Shown here in pieces: positions 1 through 18,820 of a stretch of 18,820 bases of DNA. How positions within the stretch are numbered: position 1 is the stretch's first letter; every line of letters begins with the position of its first letter. The position numbers and the translations under genes are program-made. Under the pieces are notes generated by a model. It saw nothing but the letters and a program-made list of their open reading frames with translations. It did not search any database and was not told the DNA's origin. Source of the stretch: Stramonita haemastoma (Eukaryota; Mollusca; Gastropoda; Neogastropoda; Muricidae); NCBI GenBank assembly GCA_030674155.1, contig CM060323.1, positions 44,330,806 to 44,349,625 of the forward strand, given 5' to 3'.

Positions 1-867
1 TACTGTTTTATGGACTTTATAAGCAACAAGACATTAAAATGCTTCCATATTCAACAGCTTTTAAGAAACTTTTAGAGAATTTGTAAAATAAGTTGCTGTG
101 CTGAAATGCAAGGTGATTGCATTGAATGGAACTTATTTCGAAAACAAAATCTGACAACTGCTAATAGGCCTAGTAACCGCTAAACTTACATTAAAAAAAA
201 AAAAGGCAGTTGGCCACGGAACCTTAAGATACTGGAAATATGAGCTTCCAACTTTAGTAAGGCCGGCAATGCTTGAGGTTCTTTTTTCCAAAATATTTTT
301 GGTATTAGTCCTGGTTGCAGTTGTTTTTTTCTGCCAGATCTATACATTACACATTTGCCAGTAATGGTTATTAAAGTCTAACAGCTCTTTACCCATGCCA
401 CGAGAGGTATAGGCTCTACCAGGTTCAACTTGCTCGTGACACACTGCCTAAAAATCAGTAAAGTGTCCTGACAACTCCTCAAGAAGTTAAAGAAAAAGTC
501 ATGTCCAGTTACCCACGTTGAAGTTTATGCTTTGATATTCAAACTGATTAATTAGATCCAACAACGGACTGTACATGACGCTAAAGCAGACCCCACAAAA
601 TGTATTGCACGAACAAGAATAATACCGTTTGGAAAAGCCCAGTATGAGAATAAACGCTGATCTGCATGCAAGGAATTTCACAGGGCTGTATAGCTGGTCA
701 TAAACTACGATCAGAAACGTTGGACTTGAACACCCAGGTTTTGAACCCTCGCAGAAAACAGAGTGACACGAACTAGCCAGGGCAGCATTATCATAAATGG
801 ACACTGATTAAACCCAAAGCGATAACCCTATAAAACATGGCCTGTTCACTGCCAAGTGGAAACGAGC
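1..867. other. Unassigned sequence
   Basis: No gene, RNA or repeat was recognised. A 101-residue minus-strand frame at 499-804 has no motif, splice context or family resemblance I can name. Confidence 0.5.
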
Positions 868-1252
868 TTGCAACATTGAAACGTTGATTAAGGCACCGAG
901 TCAGTTGTCACCTCCACCAAGCCTTTCATGTGGCTGGAGGAACTTGTTTCTTTGTCATGGAGATTGCTCTTTTTTTCTGGTGACAGAAATACTGATTTTG
1001 TTCTTTCTGTCTCTCCATTTTCGGGGGGGGGGGGGGGGGGGGGGGAGTTTAAGGATTCACATTCCACACAACTTACTTCTTAATTCCTGTGCACTTTTCT
1101 CACATGACTTTACTTCAATAGAGCAGATCAGGCGTAAAGCTGATTTCATTCTGGTTTATGTCTCTCTTTTTCTCTCTCCAGATCTGGCCTTCTTGGGTGT
1201 GTGGCCAAACAACTTTAAGATGTGGAGCTAGCTAGCTGCCAGTATCAGTCTT
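868..1252 (+). repeat. Unknown dispersed repeat, copy 1
   Basis: This stretch aligns by eye, in order, with 2210-2600. Shared words include gttgtcacct, tttcatgtg, agattgct, attctggttta, and cagtctcc-like ends, with gaps between. A G23 run (1023-1045) has expanded inside this copy only. No coding or structural RNA signature is seen. Confidence 0.5.
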
Positions 1253-1544
1253 CACATAAAGATAGAAACAGATGGAAAGAGAAGCAGACAATAGCTTCCA
1301 ACCAGTTAGCTACAAGAGTGAGCCATGCAGAGTTGTTCCTAGTAGAATAAAATAACTAGCATAGGCAAACAAATGCATATAATATAGACAGGATTTTTTT
1401 TTTAATGGTGGCACTTCTCTTAAGACAGCACGCGTTCTCTGGATAGAACAGCTTGAATTGCATGCAGAGAAACCAGCCACGATTTTCAATGGTCCAAATA
1501 CAATACAATACAATGCAAATAAATACAACGCGATGTAATGCAAT

Positions 1545-1629
1545 AGAACGATATTTATTTATTTTATTCTTTTATATCGAGGATAATGGAATAAGTACTC
1601 ATGTGCTTTTTTTTTTTTTATCCAGTCCC
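1545..1629 (-). mobile_element. SINE tail fragment, copy 8
   Basis: Read on the minus strand, this holds GGACTGGAT, a T/A run, an imperfect hairpin, ATTCCATTATCCTCGATATA and the A/T-rich tail. A degenerate ATACA-type pentamer repeat adjoins it at about 1495-1545. Confidence 0.75.
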
Positions 1630-2209
1630 CGAAAAAGCTAAAGCAAACACCAGCCTGGCTTTTTTCTACCCAAATCTGCCTTCATTTTGTTCACGTAGGA
1701 GAGTAGTGTATGTATAAAGTTATTCTGGAGCTGTCTTGAAGGCAAGTTACAAGGTTCCCCTTCCCCCCTTCCCCACCTCCGGCCACTGATAATGTTATGG
1801 GCACAAGGGTTTTATGATGGAGACTCCAGGAACTGGGGACAGGATAGCCTGGAGATGAGGGCATAGGGGTCTTGACACTTTACTGTGGTGTGCCAGTTTT
1901 AGGGAACTTTCCCCCCTGCAGCGATGAACATTGGACCTGTCTATCTACACTCCTCTGAAAGGTCTTCTGAGACTTTAAACAAAGGAGAGTGGGATAGTTA
2001 CAGCCATAGCAGTGGCTTGAATGGCACGAACATACCCAGCATGCGCCCTGATACCCAGAAAATGATGGGCTTCCCCAGGTTCAATTTACCCAGAGTTGTA
2101 TACTTTTGCCTACAAACATTGAAAAGCAGTTAAGGCAGAAGGGTTTTAAAGGTCAAGATGGGCACTGACAGGAGTTGCTTATAGCCCCATTTTTTTCCAC
2201 AAGAGTAAT
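1630..2209. other. Unassigned sequence
   Basis: No feature supported. A 69-residue plus frame at 1924-2133 lacks recognisable motifs. Confidence 0.5.
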
Positions 2210-2600
2210 ACAAGCTTTCAACACTGAGACAGACGTTAATTGATCAAGGCGTTGAAGTCAGAGAAGTTGTCACCTTAACCTGGTGTTTCATGTGTCCAGA
2301 GAAACAGGTCATTTAGTCTTTCTCATGCAGATTGCTTCATCCACAGTCTGACGAATGAGAAAACTGGCTCTTTTGCTCTTTTGTTTTTTGTCTCCGCTGA
2401 ATAGATTTGTCAAACATTTACCTTTTACACGGCACATTTCATTCCTTGTTCATTTTTGTCGTCGTTGTTGTTGTCTCTGGAGATTTCTGTGTATTCAATG
2501 CACAGCAGCTCTAGGATGAAGCAGGATTTTAATTCTGGTTTATATGTCCTCTAGGATCAGTTTTTTGGCACACAACATTTGCCAGCTTCAGTCTCCAACA
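2210..2600 (+). repeat. Unknown dispersed repeat, copy 2
   Basis: This is the diverged partner of 868-1252 in the same orientation, about 1.34 kb away. Matching words are gctttcaacactgagac (versus gcttgcaacattgaaac), gttgtcacctt, gtttcatgtg, gcagattgct and attctggtttatatgt. Confidence 0.5.
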
Positions 2601-2690
2601 TGATAATCAGTAATTCTGCAGTTTCTCTCACACCTAAAAAAAAAACAAGGTCGAATTGAAAACTTTGAACACAATGTGTTCATGAAAAAA

Positions 2691-2701
2691 AGAGAGACAG
2701 A

Positions 2702-2757
<56 letters not shown>

Positions 2758-2765
2758 GAGAGGAG

Positions 2766-2797
<32 letters not shown>

Positions 2798-2989
2798 GAG
2801 ACAAAGACAGCCAGCCAGCCAGCCAGCCAGCCAGACAGAGACAGAGAGAGAGACAAAGACAGACACACAGAGAGACAGACAGACAGAATGCCAGACACAG
2901 ACAGAGAAAGACAAAGACAGACAGACAGACAGACAGAAACAGACAGAGACAGGAGGGAGAGAGGGGGCAGAAAGGGAGGGAGGAGAGAG

Positions 2990-3039
<50 letters not shown>

Positions 3040-3073
3040 GAGAGAGAGAGAGAGAGAAGAGAAGAGAGAGAGG

Positions 3074-3125
<52 letters not shown>
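2691..3125 (+). repeat. Long purine-rich (GA)n / (GACA)n / (CCAG)n satellite
   Basis: This is an almost unbroken purine strand of GA repeats with a central block of CCAG (about 2810-2834) and GACA units. All overlapping open frames of E/R or S/L are products of this repeat, not genes. Confidence 0.95.
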
Positions 3126-3128
<3 letters not shown>

Positions 3129-4200
3129 CATTCAGTCACAGGGTCTGATAATACAAATGAAAACCAAGCATTTGCATTCCCGCAACCTTTATTATGGAAT
3201 GTCATTCATAAAATCACATCAGCTGGGTTTTTTTTGTGCTTTTTTGTTTTTTTTGTTGAAAAGTTCAAGCATGCAAAAGACAAAGTGCATCAAAAGATTA
3301 TGTTACAATCATGGTCTTTTAAAAAATCTTTTGATCACTACAACACCGATGATACAAATGTAGAAGACTGATACATGAAAACAGAACAGTGAAAAAAGCA
3401 GCACTGTATTTTCACTTCTCCATGTCATTGCTAAAATTAACCCCTGAACACAAATTGAAACCATACCTTTGTTAAGTATGTTTCTACGTATATAATTTCA
3501 TTAAAGCAAATTCATCCGTAAAGAAAAGGAAATATGCAATTTTATGCAAAGCCATATAAAAATAGGAAACACATAAGTTTTGTAATCCAGAAATTTACTG
3601 GAATTTGATTATCAATGTTGAAGCAAGCATATTCAAAACTGATTTTTGATGCACATCTTTTCACTGGTACTTCAAAATTTTAATATATAACCTATGTCTG
3701 TGAGAGTGTGTGTGTGTGTGTGTGTGTGCACGCGTGTGCGCATGTGTGTGCGCATATAATGATTATATCAAACTGACATTAAAAACATATAATTATCTCC
3801 CATTAATTTAATATTATCAAGTACGTGCGCGTGTGTGTGTGTATGTGTGTGTATGTAAGTGTGTGTGTGTGTGCACGCGCATGCACATGTGGTTGTGTAT
3901 ACATACATGTAAAACTAGGTTTACGAACATTGTCACTAATGTTTCTGTGCATGCATTCCCCAGTCAAAGCACACAAATCCAGATTAACTCAGTCAAGGGT
4001 CTAGAGCCCAGTGCTAAAATTAGCATGCCCCTTTCTTTGTTTTACCACACTTAAGTGTAGGTCAGTTCCTGCTATAATTAGCACCGGCTGGGATGGGCTG
4101 GGATGGATAGGAGCTGAGCTGAGTGTAGCTGATAGAGGAGGAAACTGACAGCTGTGAGCTGTGGCTGCCATTCACTTGTCTGCTGCTTAGTGGATGGTAG
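3126..4200. other. Unassigned AT-rich sequence
   Basis: Apart from the TG tracts, nothing is recognised. At 4084-4140 there is a short stretch of GGCTGGGATG and GAGCTGAGCTGAG repeats just before SINE copy 1. Confidence 0.5.
3704..3880 (+). repeat. (TG)n microsatellites
   Basis: Two TG-rich tracts (about 3704-3748 and 3826-3880) are broken by CACGCG-like palindromic bits and separated by unique AT-rich sequence. Confidence 0.85.
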
Positions 4201-4570
4201 GGGGGCAGGATAGCCTAGTGGTCAGAACATTGCACTGGCTATTTGACGACCCGAGTTCAATTTCCGTTTGAGGTGATTTTTCCCCTGGAGTTAACATCAG
4301 TGCTGACTCCACTCTCCCTTAAAGTCTTTCGGATGAGAATGTAAACCGAGGCCCCGTGTGCGAACACACGCAGAACTTCTTGCGCACACGTTAAATCCTG
4401 TTCCCCTTTTCATAAGAGTAGGCCATGGTGTGCTGGTGGGAACAGGTGACAATATTTACCAAACTGCATACACACCGGGACTGGATAAAAAAAAAGCACA
4501 TAAGTGCTTATTTCATTATCCTCGATATAAAAGAATTAAAAAAAAATAATAATAAAATAAAATAAAAAAT
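4201..4570 (+). mobile_element. tRNA-derived SINE, full-length copy 1
   Basis: The head carries a pol III box A (TAGCCTAGTGG) and, about 49 bases later, a box B-like segment (GAGTTCAATTTC). A shared body follows (TCCCCTGGAGTTAACATCAG, GTAAACCGAGGCCCCGTG, AAGAGTAGGCCATGGTG). It ends with the hairpin AAGCAC-ATAA-GTGCTT, the conserved ATTATCCTCGATATAAAAG and an A-rich tail. At least seven related copies or fragments occur in this window. It lies downstream of NAGLU in the opposite orientation. Confidence 0.85.
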
Positions 4571-4637
4571 TGTATGAGAATCACATTCCTGCATTTACCT
4601 GCCTGTCTGTTAGAGGAAGACAACAGTGCTGATCTTT

Positions 4638-5095
4638 GGAGAAAGTACATAGTATAGTATTTGATATTTGGAGATGAACATATACTTTCTGATATTCGGA
4701 GATACACAAATACTATCTGATTTTTGGAGAAGTACACATTCTATCTCATATTTGGAGACAAACAGATTATATCTTGGAGAAGTACACATTCTATCTGATA
4801 TTTGGAGACATACAGATTATATCTTGGAGATGTACACATTCTATCTGATATTTGGAGACATACAGATTATATCTTGGAGATGTACACATTCTATCTGATA
4901 TTTGGAGACAAACAGATTATATCTTGGAGAAGTACACATTCTATCTGATATTTGGAGACAAACAGATTATATCTTGGAGATGTACACATTCTATCTGATA
5001 TTTGGAGACATACAGATTATATCTTGGAGATGTACACATTCTATCTGATATTTGGAGACATACAGATTATATCTTGGAGATGTACACATTCTATC
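4638..5095. repeat. Higher-order minisatellite, 50-bp unit
   Basis: Seven full 50-bp units begin at 4731, 4781, 4831, 4881, 4931, 4981 and 5031, with a partial one at 5081. Each is made of a 28-bp monomer (starting GGAGAAGTACACATTC) and a shorter 22-bp relative (GGAGACATACAGATTATATC then TT). Upstream (4638-4725) are diverged monomers without the 22-bp form, including two 28-bp monomers at 4670 and 4698. Because 50 is not a multiple of three, the open frame across it does not repeat in phase and is not read as coding. Confidence 0.93.
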
Positions 5096-5868
5096 TTAAA
5101 ATCTACCCATTCTTCATGAATGGACTAGTCGTCCAGTAAGAGACAGAAATCTCAATTTGTTCAAACCAGCTTCTGCAACTGGGCTCACAGACGCAATCGT
5201 ACAACCACATGCATTAGTCAAGTCAAGTCAAAAACCATTTAATCATCCCTGAAGGGCAATTACAAAACACACTTGTCAGTAGTCATGTTTTCCATCCAGC
5301 TGGTACAAGCAAACCCTCAAGATTGTGTATGATAACCCCTTACAAAACAGACTAGATTATTGATCATGTACAATACCATTCGCAAAACCATCCAAATTCA
5401 AAGTAAAAAAAAAACCAAAACCAAAACCCAACCATGGTCCAATACGTGATATGGCATTCTTTGACGGCAAAATGATTGAAATAAACCAACCTTGATTCAA
5501 AATTCAATCAACCCACATGATGCTCTGCAGTATTTCTGTAAGTTTTTCTGGCAGAACCTGGTGACAGCAGCTCTAAAATACTAATTTAGCACGCACATTT
5601 ACACACACACACACTCATGTTTCTCTGTATTTCCAGGCATGGTGATATCTTGTGACAGCAGTCTCAAATCTAACAGGTACACACATGTGGTTTTCCGGCA
5701 TAAGCCTGTGACACTGGCATCAATTTAACATACACACACATATTTTCTTTGGAAGATGGGGGGGGGGGGGGGGGGGGGGTTAGTAGAGGGGGGAGGGAGC
5801 AACAGTAAGAAAACTATATCTCTCATAAAGCAAAAAAATCTCGAAACGACAACAACTTCATCCTCACA
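5096..5868 (-). other. NAGLU downstream flank / probable 3' UTR
   Basis: No further coding sequence follows the stop. On the coding strand the first ATTAAA-type poly(A) signal I see is at 5238-5243, inside a retroposon 3' end, so the true transcript end is not settled. The stretch holds a G22 run on the plus strand (5758-5779) and three weakly similar units of about 60-75 bp rich in ACACAC between about 5543 and 5748. Confidence 0.35.
5216..5270 (-). mobile_element. 3' end of an L2/CR1-like retroposon
   Basis: On the minus strand the sequence reads gtaattgcccttcagggat, then gattaaatgg, and ends in three copies of TGACT. A small GCCCTT-AGGG hairpin, followed by an AATAAA-like signal and a short 3' microsatellite, is the usual tail of L2/CR1-clade elements and SINEs that use them. 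Only the tail is recognisable; the 5' extent is unknown. Confidence 0.5.
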
Positions 5869-15601
<9,733 letters not shown>

Positions 15602-16220
15602 CTAGACACCATTGGCCGGGAAAAGAAACATGTCATAATGAACAAATGGGGTTCAAAATATCCTTTTACCTGTTAACATCATAAGCAAAAATTGTGGGTC
15701 ATAATGTTTACCGTATTCTTTTCATGTTAAAACTACATCCTGATTGTACGTCGTAGCTTGTGTTCACTGGGTTGTGTGTCTAAAATGTCCCTTTTCCTTT
15801 TAAAATCACAACTACATTGTGAGTCATAATTTGTGTTCATTTTTTATATCTTCCCTGGATTTTATTTCCTATATATTTTAATGCCCTGTGCTGATGTTCA
15901 CAGGGTTTGTCAGCTGCACAAAACATGGACAAAATGAAGTTTATTCTGAAGGATGATCACACTGCTTTATCAGGAAACACATACTCAAAACAGCTAAAAG
16001 AGGATGGATCTTCATTATGGATACTTTTGTGTATGCTACCATAATTCTGGATAAACAAAGCCTACACCTGGTCCATCATGTGTGTGTGTTTTATTTTGGG
16101 GTTTTTTGGGTTTTTTGAAAGGGGGGGGGGGCATAAACAAAACAACAGCTGCAGCATTTCTCTTGATACTTCTTCCTTTACCCATGAATTAAACCAAAAA
16201 AATACAAAATACATTCAACA
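15602..16220. other. NAGLU intron upstream of the duplicated exons
   Basis: No upstream NAGLU exon was found. Between about 15660 and 15845 there are three loosely similar segments ending gtcataatgttta, gtcgtagcttgtgttca and gtcataatttgtgttca, which may be an old tandem repeat. Confidence 0.4.
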
Positions 16221-16320
16221 NNNNNNNNNNNNNNNNNNNNNNNNNNNNNNNNNNNNNNNNNNNNNNNNNNNNNNNNNNNNNNNNNNNNNNNNNNNNNNNN
16301 NNNNNNNNNNNNNNNNNNNN
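16221..16320. other. Assembly gap (100 N)
   Basis: Exactly 100 N, followed by (AC)n. A round number usually marks a gap of unknown length, probably caused by the microsatellite. Confidence 0.97.
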
Positions 16321-16343
16321 ACACACACACACACACACACACA
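16321..16343 (+). repeat. (AC)n at gap edge
   Basis: A short AC run directly after the gap; its true length is hidden by the gap. Confidence 0.9.
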
Positions 16344-16350
16344 ACACAAC

Positions 16351-16634
16351 TCGAGGAGATTTTTCTCCTGGAGTTAACATCAGTGCTGACTCTACTCTCC
16401 CCAAAAGTCCTTCGGATGAGACTTTAAACCGAGGCCCCGTGTGCGAACGCACGCAGAACATCTTGCGCACACGTTAAATCCTGTTCCGCTTTTCGTAAGA
16501 GTAGGCCATCGTGTGCCGGTGGGAACAGATGACAATATTTACAAAACTGCATACACACGGGGACCGGATGAAAAAAAGCACATGATTGCTTATTCTGTTA
16601 TCCTCGTTATAAAAGATTAAATAAATAAATAAAT

Positions 16635-16637
<3 letters not shown>
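16351..16637 (+). mobile_element. tRNA-derived SINE, 5'-truncated copy 4
   Basis: The copy begins within the body (gaggagatttttctcctgg) just after an (AC)n tract and the assembly gap, so the head may be missing or hidden in the gap. The body matches copy 1 closely (ACCGAGGCCCCGTGTGCGAA). The hairpin has one mismatch, and the A-rich tail (taaataaataaa) passes directly into a (CA)n microsatellite. Confidence 0.85.
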
Positions 16638-16696
<59 letters not shown>

Positions 16697-16706
16697 CACA
16701 CACACA
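16637..16706 (+). repeat. (CA)n microsatellite
   Basis: About 70 bases of CA growing out of the A-rich tail of SINE copy 4. Confidence 0.95.
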
Positions 16707-16777
16707 TTTTGTCTATCAATTTACTAATCTAATTGTGTGTGTTTTCTTACTTTTATATAGGCCTGGTGTTAAGAAGT

Positions 16778-16779
<2 letters not shown>

Positions 16780-16865
<86 letters not shown>

Positions 16866-16877
16866 CCCTCTCTCTCT
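16780..16877 (+). repeat. (CT)n microsatellite, left arm of an inverted pair
   Basis: About 98 bases of CT with few interruptions. It is complementary to the (GA)n tract at 16991-17086, about 113 bases away. Confidence 0.93.
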
Positions 16878-16987
16878 CCGCACGCGTCCCTCCCCTCCAC
16901 CATCCCTCCCTCCCCACCTCTCCCCACCACAACCACCGACATCAAAGTCAAATGAGACACAGGCTGCTATTGGGATGAGGAAACGGG

Positions 16988-17250
<263 letters not shown>

Positions 17251-17280
17251 TGAGTTACGAAAGATAGAACAAGAGTTGGA

Positions 17281-17539
17281 GGGGGGGGGGGGGGGGGGTA
17301 AGGATGAAGAAACAAAGAACAACAGAGAAAAAAAAGTTGTGTATAGATTGGTGCATCCGTCGAGCTTCGTTTTCATTTAGGATACATTTTCGGAGTCGAC
17401 CTTGACACTTTAAAAAAGATACTCAACCTCCTCCTTCCCCCTTTCCCTCTAGTCCACCCCCTTGCCACTGCCTCCCCCCCCCCCCCCATTCACTTGTGTG
17501 CTTCTGTAGATCCAACCCCCTGTGTAACACCCCCCCCCC

Positions 17540-17576
<37 letters not shown>

Positions 17577-17592
17577 ACACACACACATACAT
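17281..17592 (+). repeat. Homopolymer G18, C-rich runs and (CA)n
   Basis: G18 at 17281-17298, several C runs near 17475-17540, and a CA tract at about 17543-17592. Nothing gene-like is seen between them. Confidence 0.8.
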
Positions 17593-17747
17593 ACATTCTT
17601 CATCGTTTTGTTCCCCATTGCTCTCACTTATACATGCAGTTCATCTTCTCATTTATTTATCTTCTCTCATTCCTCATCCTTATGTTTTCATAATTCATCA
17701 TTCCTCATCCATGTATCTCTCTTCATATTTTTCCTCTCTCTTCTCTC

Positions 17748-17754
17748 TTTTTCT

Positions 17755-17819
<65 letters not shown>
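17748..17819 (+). repeat. (CT)n microsatellite
   Basis: CT repeat with C-doublet interruptions. Confidence 0.93.
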
Positions 17820-18032
17820 CATTAAATGTTTGGGTCAGTTAGGGATGATGTGTTTGTTGAATACATTATCTATCTCCTTTGTTTAAATGATCATCAACGT
17901 ATTTAGTGGGGATTAGGGGTCTCTTGGATGTACACCCATCTCCTTTTCTTTAAATCATAGGTTGAACATTTTATTGTTGGTGATGGTGGTTTTGTTTTCT
18001 TTTATTTTATCTTGTGTTTTCTTCTTCTTCTT

Positions 18033-18127
18033 GGGGGGGGGGGGGGGGGGTTGCTATTCCGTAATCAGGGCAAGGGCTAGAGGGAGAAGGGTATGTGAAT
18101 GCTTACTCTGTTCCCCTTGGAAAATAA

Positions 18128-18194
<67 letters not shown>
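18033..18194 (+). repeat. G18 run and (TC)n microsatellite
   Basis: G18 at 18033-18050 and a pure TC tract at 18131-18194, which ends just before the first recognisable LINE residues. Confidence 0.93.
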
Positions 18195-18198
<4 letters not shown>

Positions 18199-18199
18199 A

Positions 18200-18820
18200 A
18201 AGATCTGGCAAGTCAAGGTAAACGAAGCTTGCTTGTTATTGGTTTTGAGAATATTACTATTATTGAACAATAACTCTTTTGACTTGTTCATTAAGATATT
18301 TGATGCCCAAATGCAACCCATTGTGTTATATGATGCAGAAATTTGGGGTTTGGATGCGGCTGTAACACATTGTAAAATCAGTGCACCTTTTTGCTTTAAA
18401 GCAGTTTTAGGCTTAGATAGACGTACACCCAATGATCTTGTGTATAGTGAAACTAACAGATACCCTCTCTCTGTTAATCCTGCTGTAAGATGGATACTGG
18501 ATTAATATTCCACATATGGATGAAAACAGGCTTCCTTTTAAATCTTACAAGATGCTTTATGATCTAGATGTCTAAGGGAAAAACAACTGGGCTACACAAA
18601 TAAGCACCACTTATGTGAACTCGGTTTTGGATTTGTTTGGCTCAACCAAGGTGTCGGAAATTGTAGAGAATTTATAAATGCTTTCAGGCAAAGATTGATT
18701 GACTGCCGATGGCAGTAATGGAGTGATCATATACAAACCAGTAAAATATATCAAATGTATAGACAATTTATAAGTCCACAAGATGTCAAACCTTATCTAA
18801 AGCTTGATATGGACATACAT
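18200..18820 (+). pseudogene. Decayed non-LTR retrotransposon (LINE) reverse-transcriptase 3' fragment
   Basis: Pieces of the C-terminal part of a LINE reverse transcriptase can be followed across three shifts of frame. The pieces are LASQGKRSLLVI (about 18203-18245), KIFDAQMQPIVLYDAEIWGL then FKAVLGLDRRTPNDLVY (about 18246-18495), YWINIPHMDENRLPFKSY (18495 to about 18672), and INAFRQRLIDCRWQ then DVKPYLKLDMDIH (about 18665-18820). The P-I-x-x-Y-x-x-E-x-W-G motif is typical of this region in Jockey/CR1-like elements. In-frame stops occur after the LYDLDV segment and after CRWQ. It runs off the window end and is not functional. Confidence 0.8.

Noticed and set aside
499..804. A 101-residue minus-strand frame, the longest not made of simple repeat in the first 2.5 kb
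   Set aside because: No recognisable motif, no neighbouring exon evidence, and its length is within chance for AT-rich DNA.
2634..3371. Long E/R-rich and S/L-rich open frames on both strands
   Set aside because: They are translations of the (GA)n/(GACA)n satellite; many frames are open because the repeat has no stops.
4201..4265. tRNA gene (box A and box B present)
   Set aside because: The same head recurs in copies 2 and 3 with a common SINE body and tail and does not fold as a clean cloverleaf; it is a SINE promoter.
4668..4898. A 76-residue frame with a visible protein repeat
   Set aside because: It is the translation of the 50-bp minisatellite; the unit is not a multiple of three, so the protein does not repeat in phase.

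Overview
This window looks like nuclear DNA of an animal, most likely a marine lophotrochozoan such as a gastropod mollusc. That placement is an inference from intron-rich gene structure, dense microsatellites, repeated tRNA-derived SINEs and a non-LTR retrotransposon fragment; no sequence here fixes the species. There are no bacterial-type operons or compact genes. Most long open frames are translations of (GA)n, (CA)n, (CT)n or (AT)n tracts and are not genes.

The one real protein gene lies on the minus strand from about 15601 down to 5869. It is the 3' half of a lysosomal alpha-N-acetylglucosaminidase (NAGLU, glycoside hydrolase family 89). Seven exons join in frame behind one of two alternative upstream exons: 15509-15601 or 15356-15448, then 11138-11223, 10451-10555, 9586-9769, 8679-8722, 8222-8279, 6954-7053 and 5869-6161. 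With one alternative exon the sum is 963 nt, or 320 residues plus a stop. The 5' exons, including the catalytic barrel and signal peptide, are not in the window.

The most interesting signal is that the exon carrying the conserved SVYNC segment occurs twice in tandem. Both copies are exactly 93 nt and phase 0 at both ends, both have good splice sites, and they share 16 of 31 residues. Only 60 nt separate them. This is the architecture of mutually exclusive alternative exons, here in a lysosomal hydrolase.

Layout: 1-4200 is non-coding, with two diverged copies of an unknown repeat (about 868-1252 and 2210-2600), a SINE tail, and a long GA-rich satellite (2691-3125). 4201-5868 holds a full SINE, a 50-bp higher-order minisatellite (4638-5095), a retroposon 3' end, and the downstream flank or 3' UTR of NAGLU. 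5869-15601 is the gene, with introns holding SINEs in both orientations and large CA/AT satellites. 15602-16220 is unexplained, 16221-16320 is an assembly gap of 100 N, 16321-18194 is SINE and microsatellite sequence, and 18200-18820 is a decayed LINE reverse-transcriptase fragment on the plus strand.
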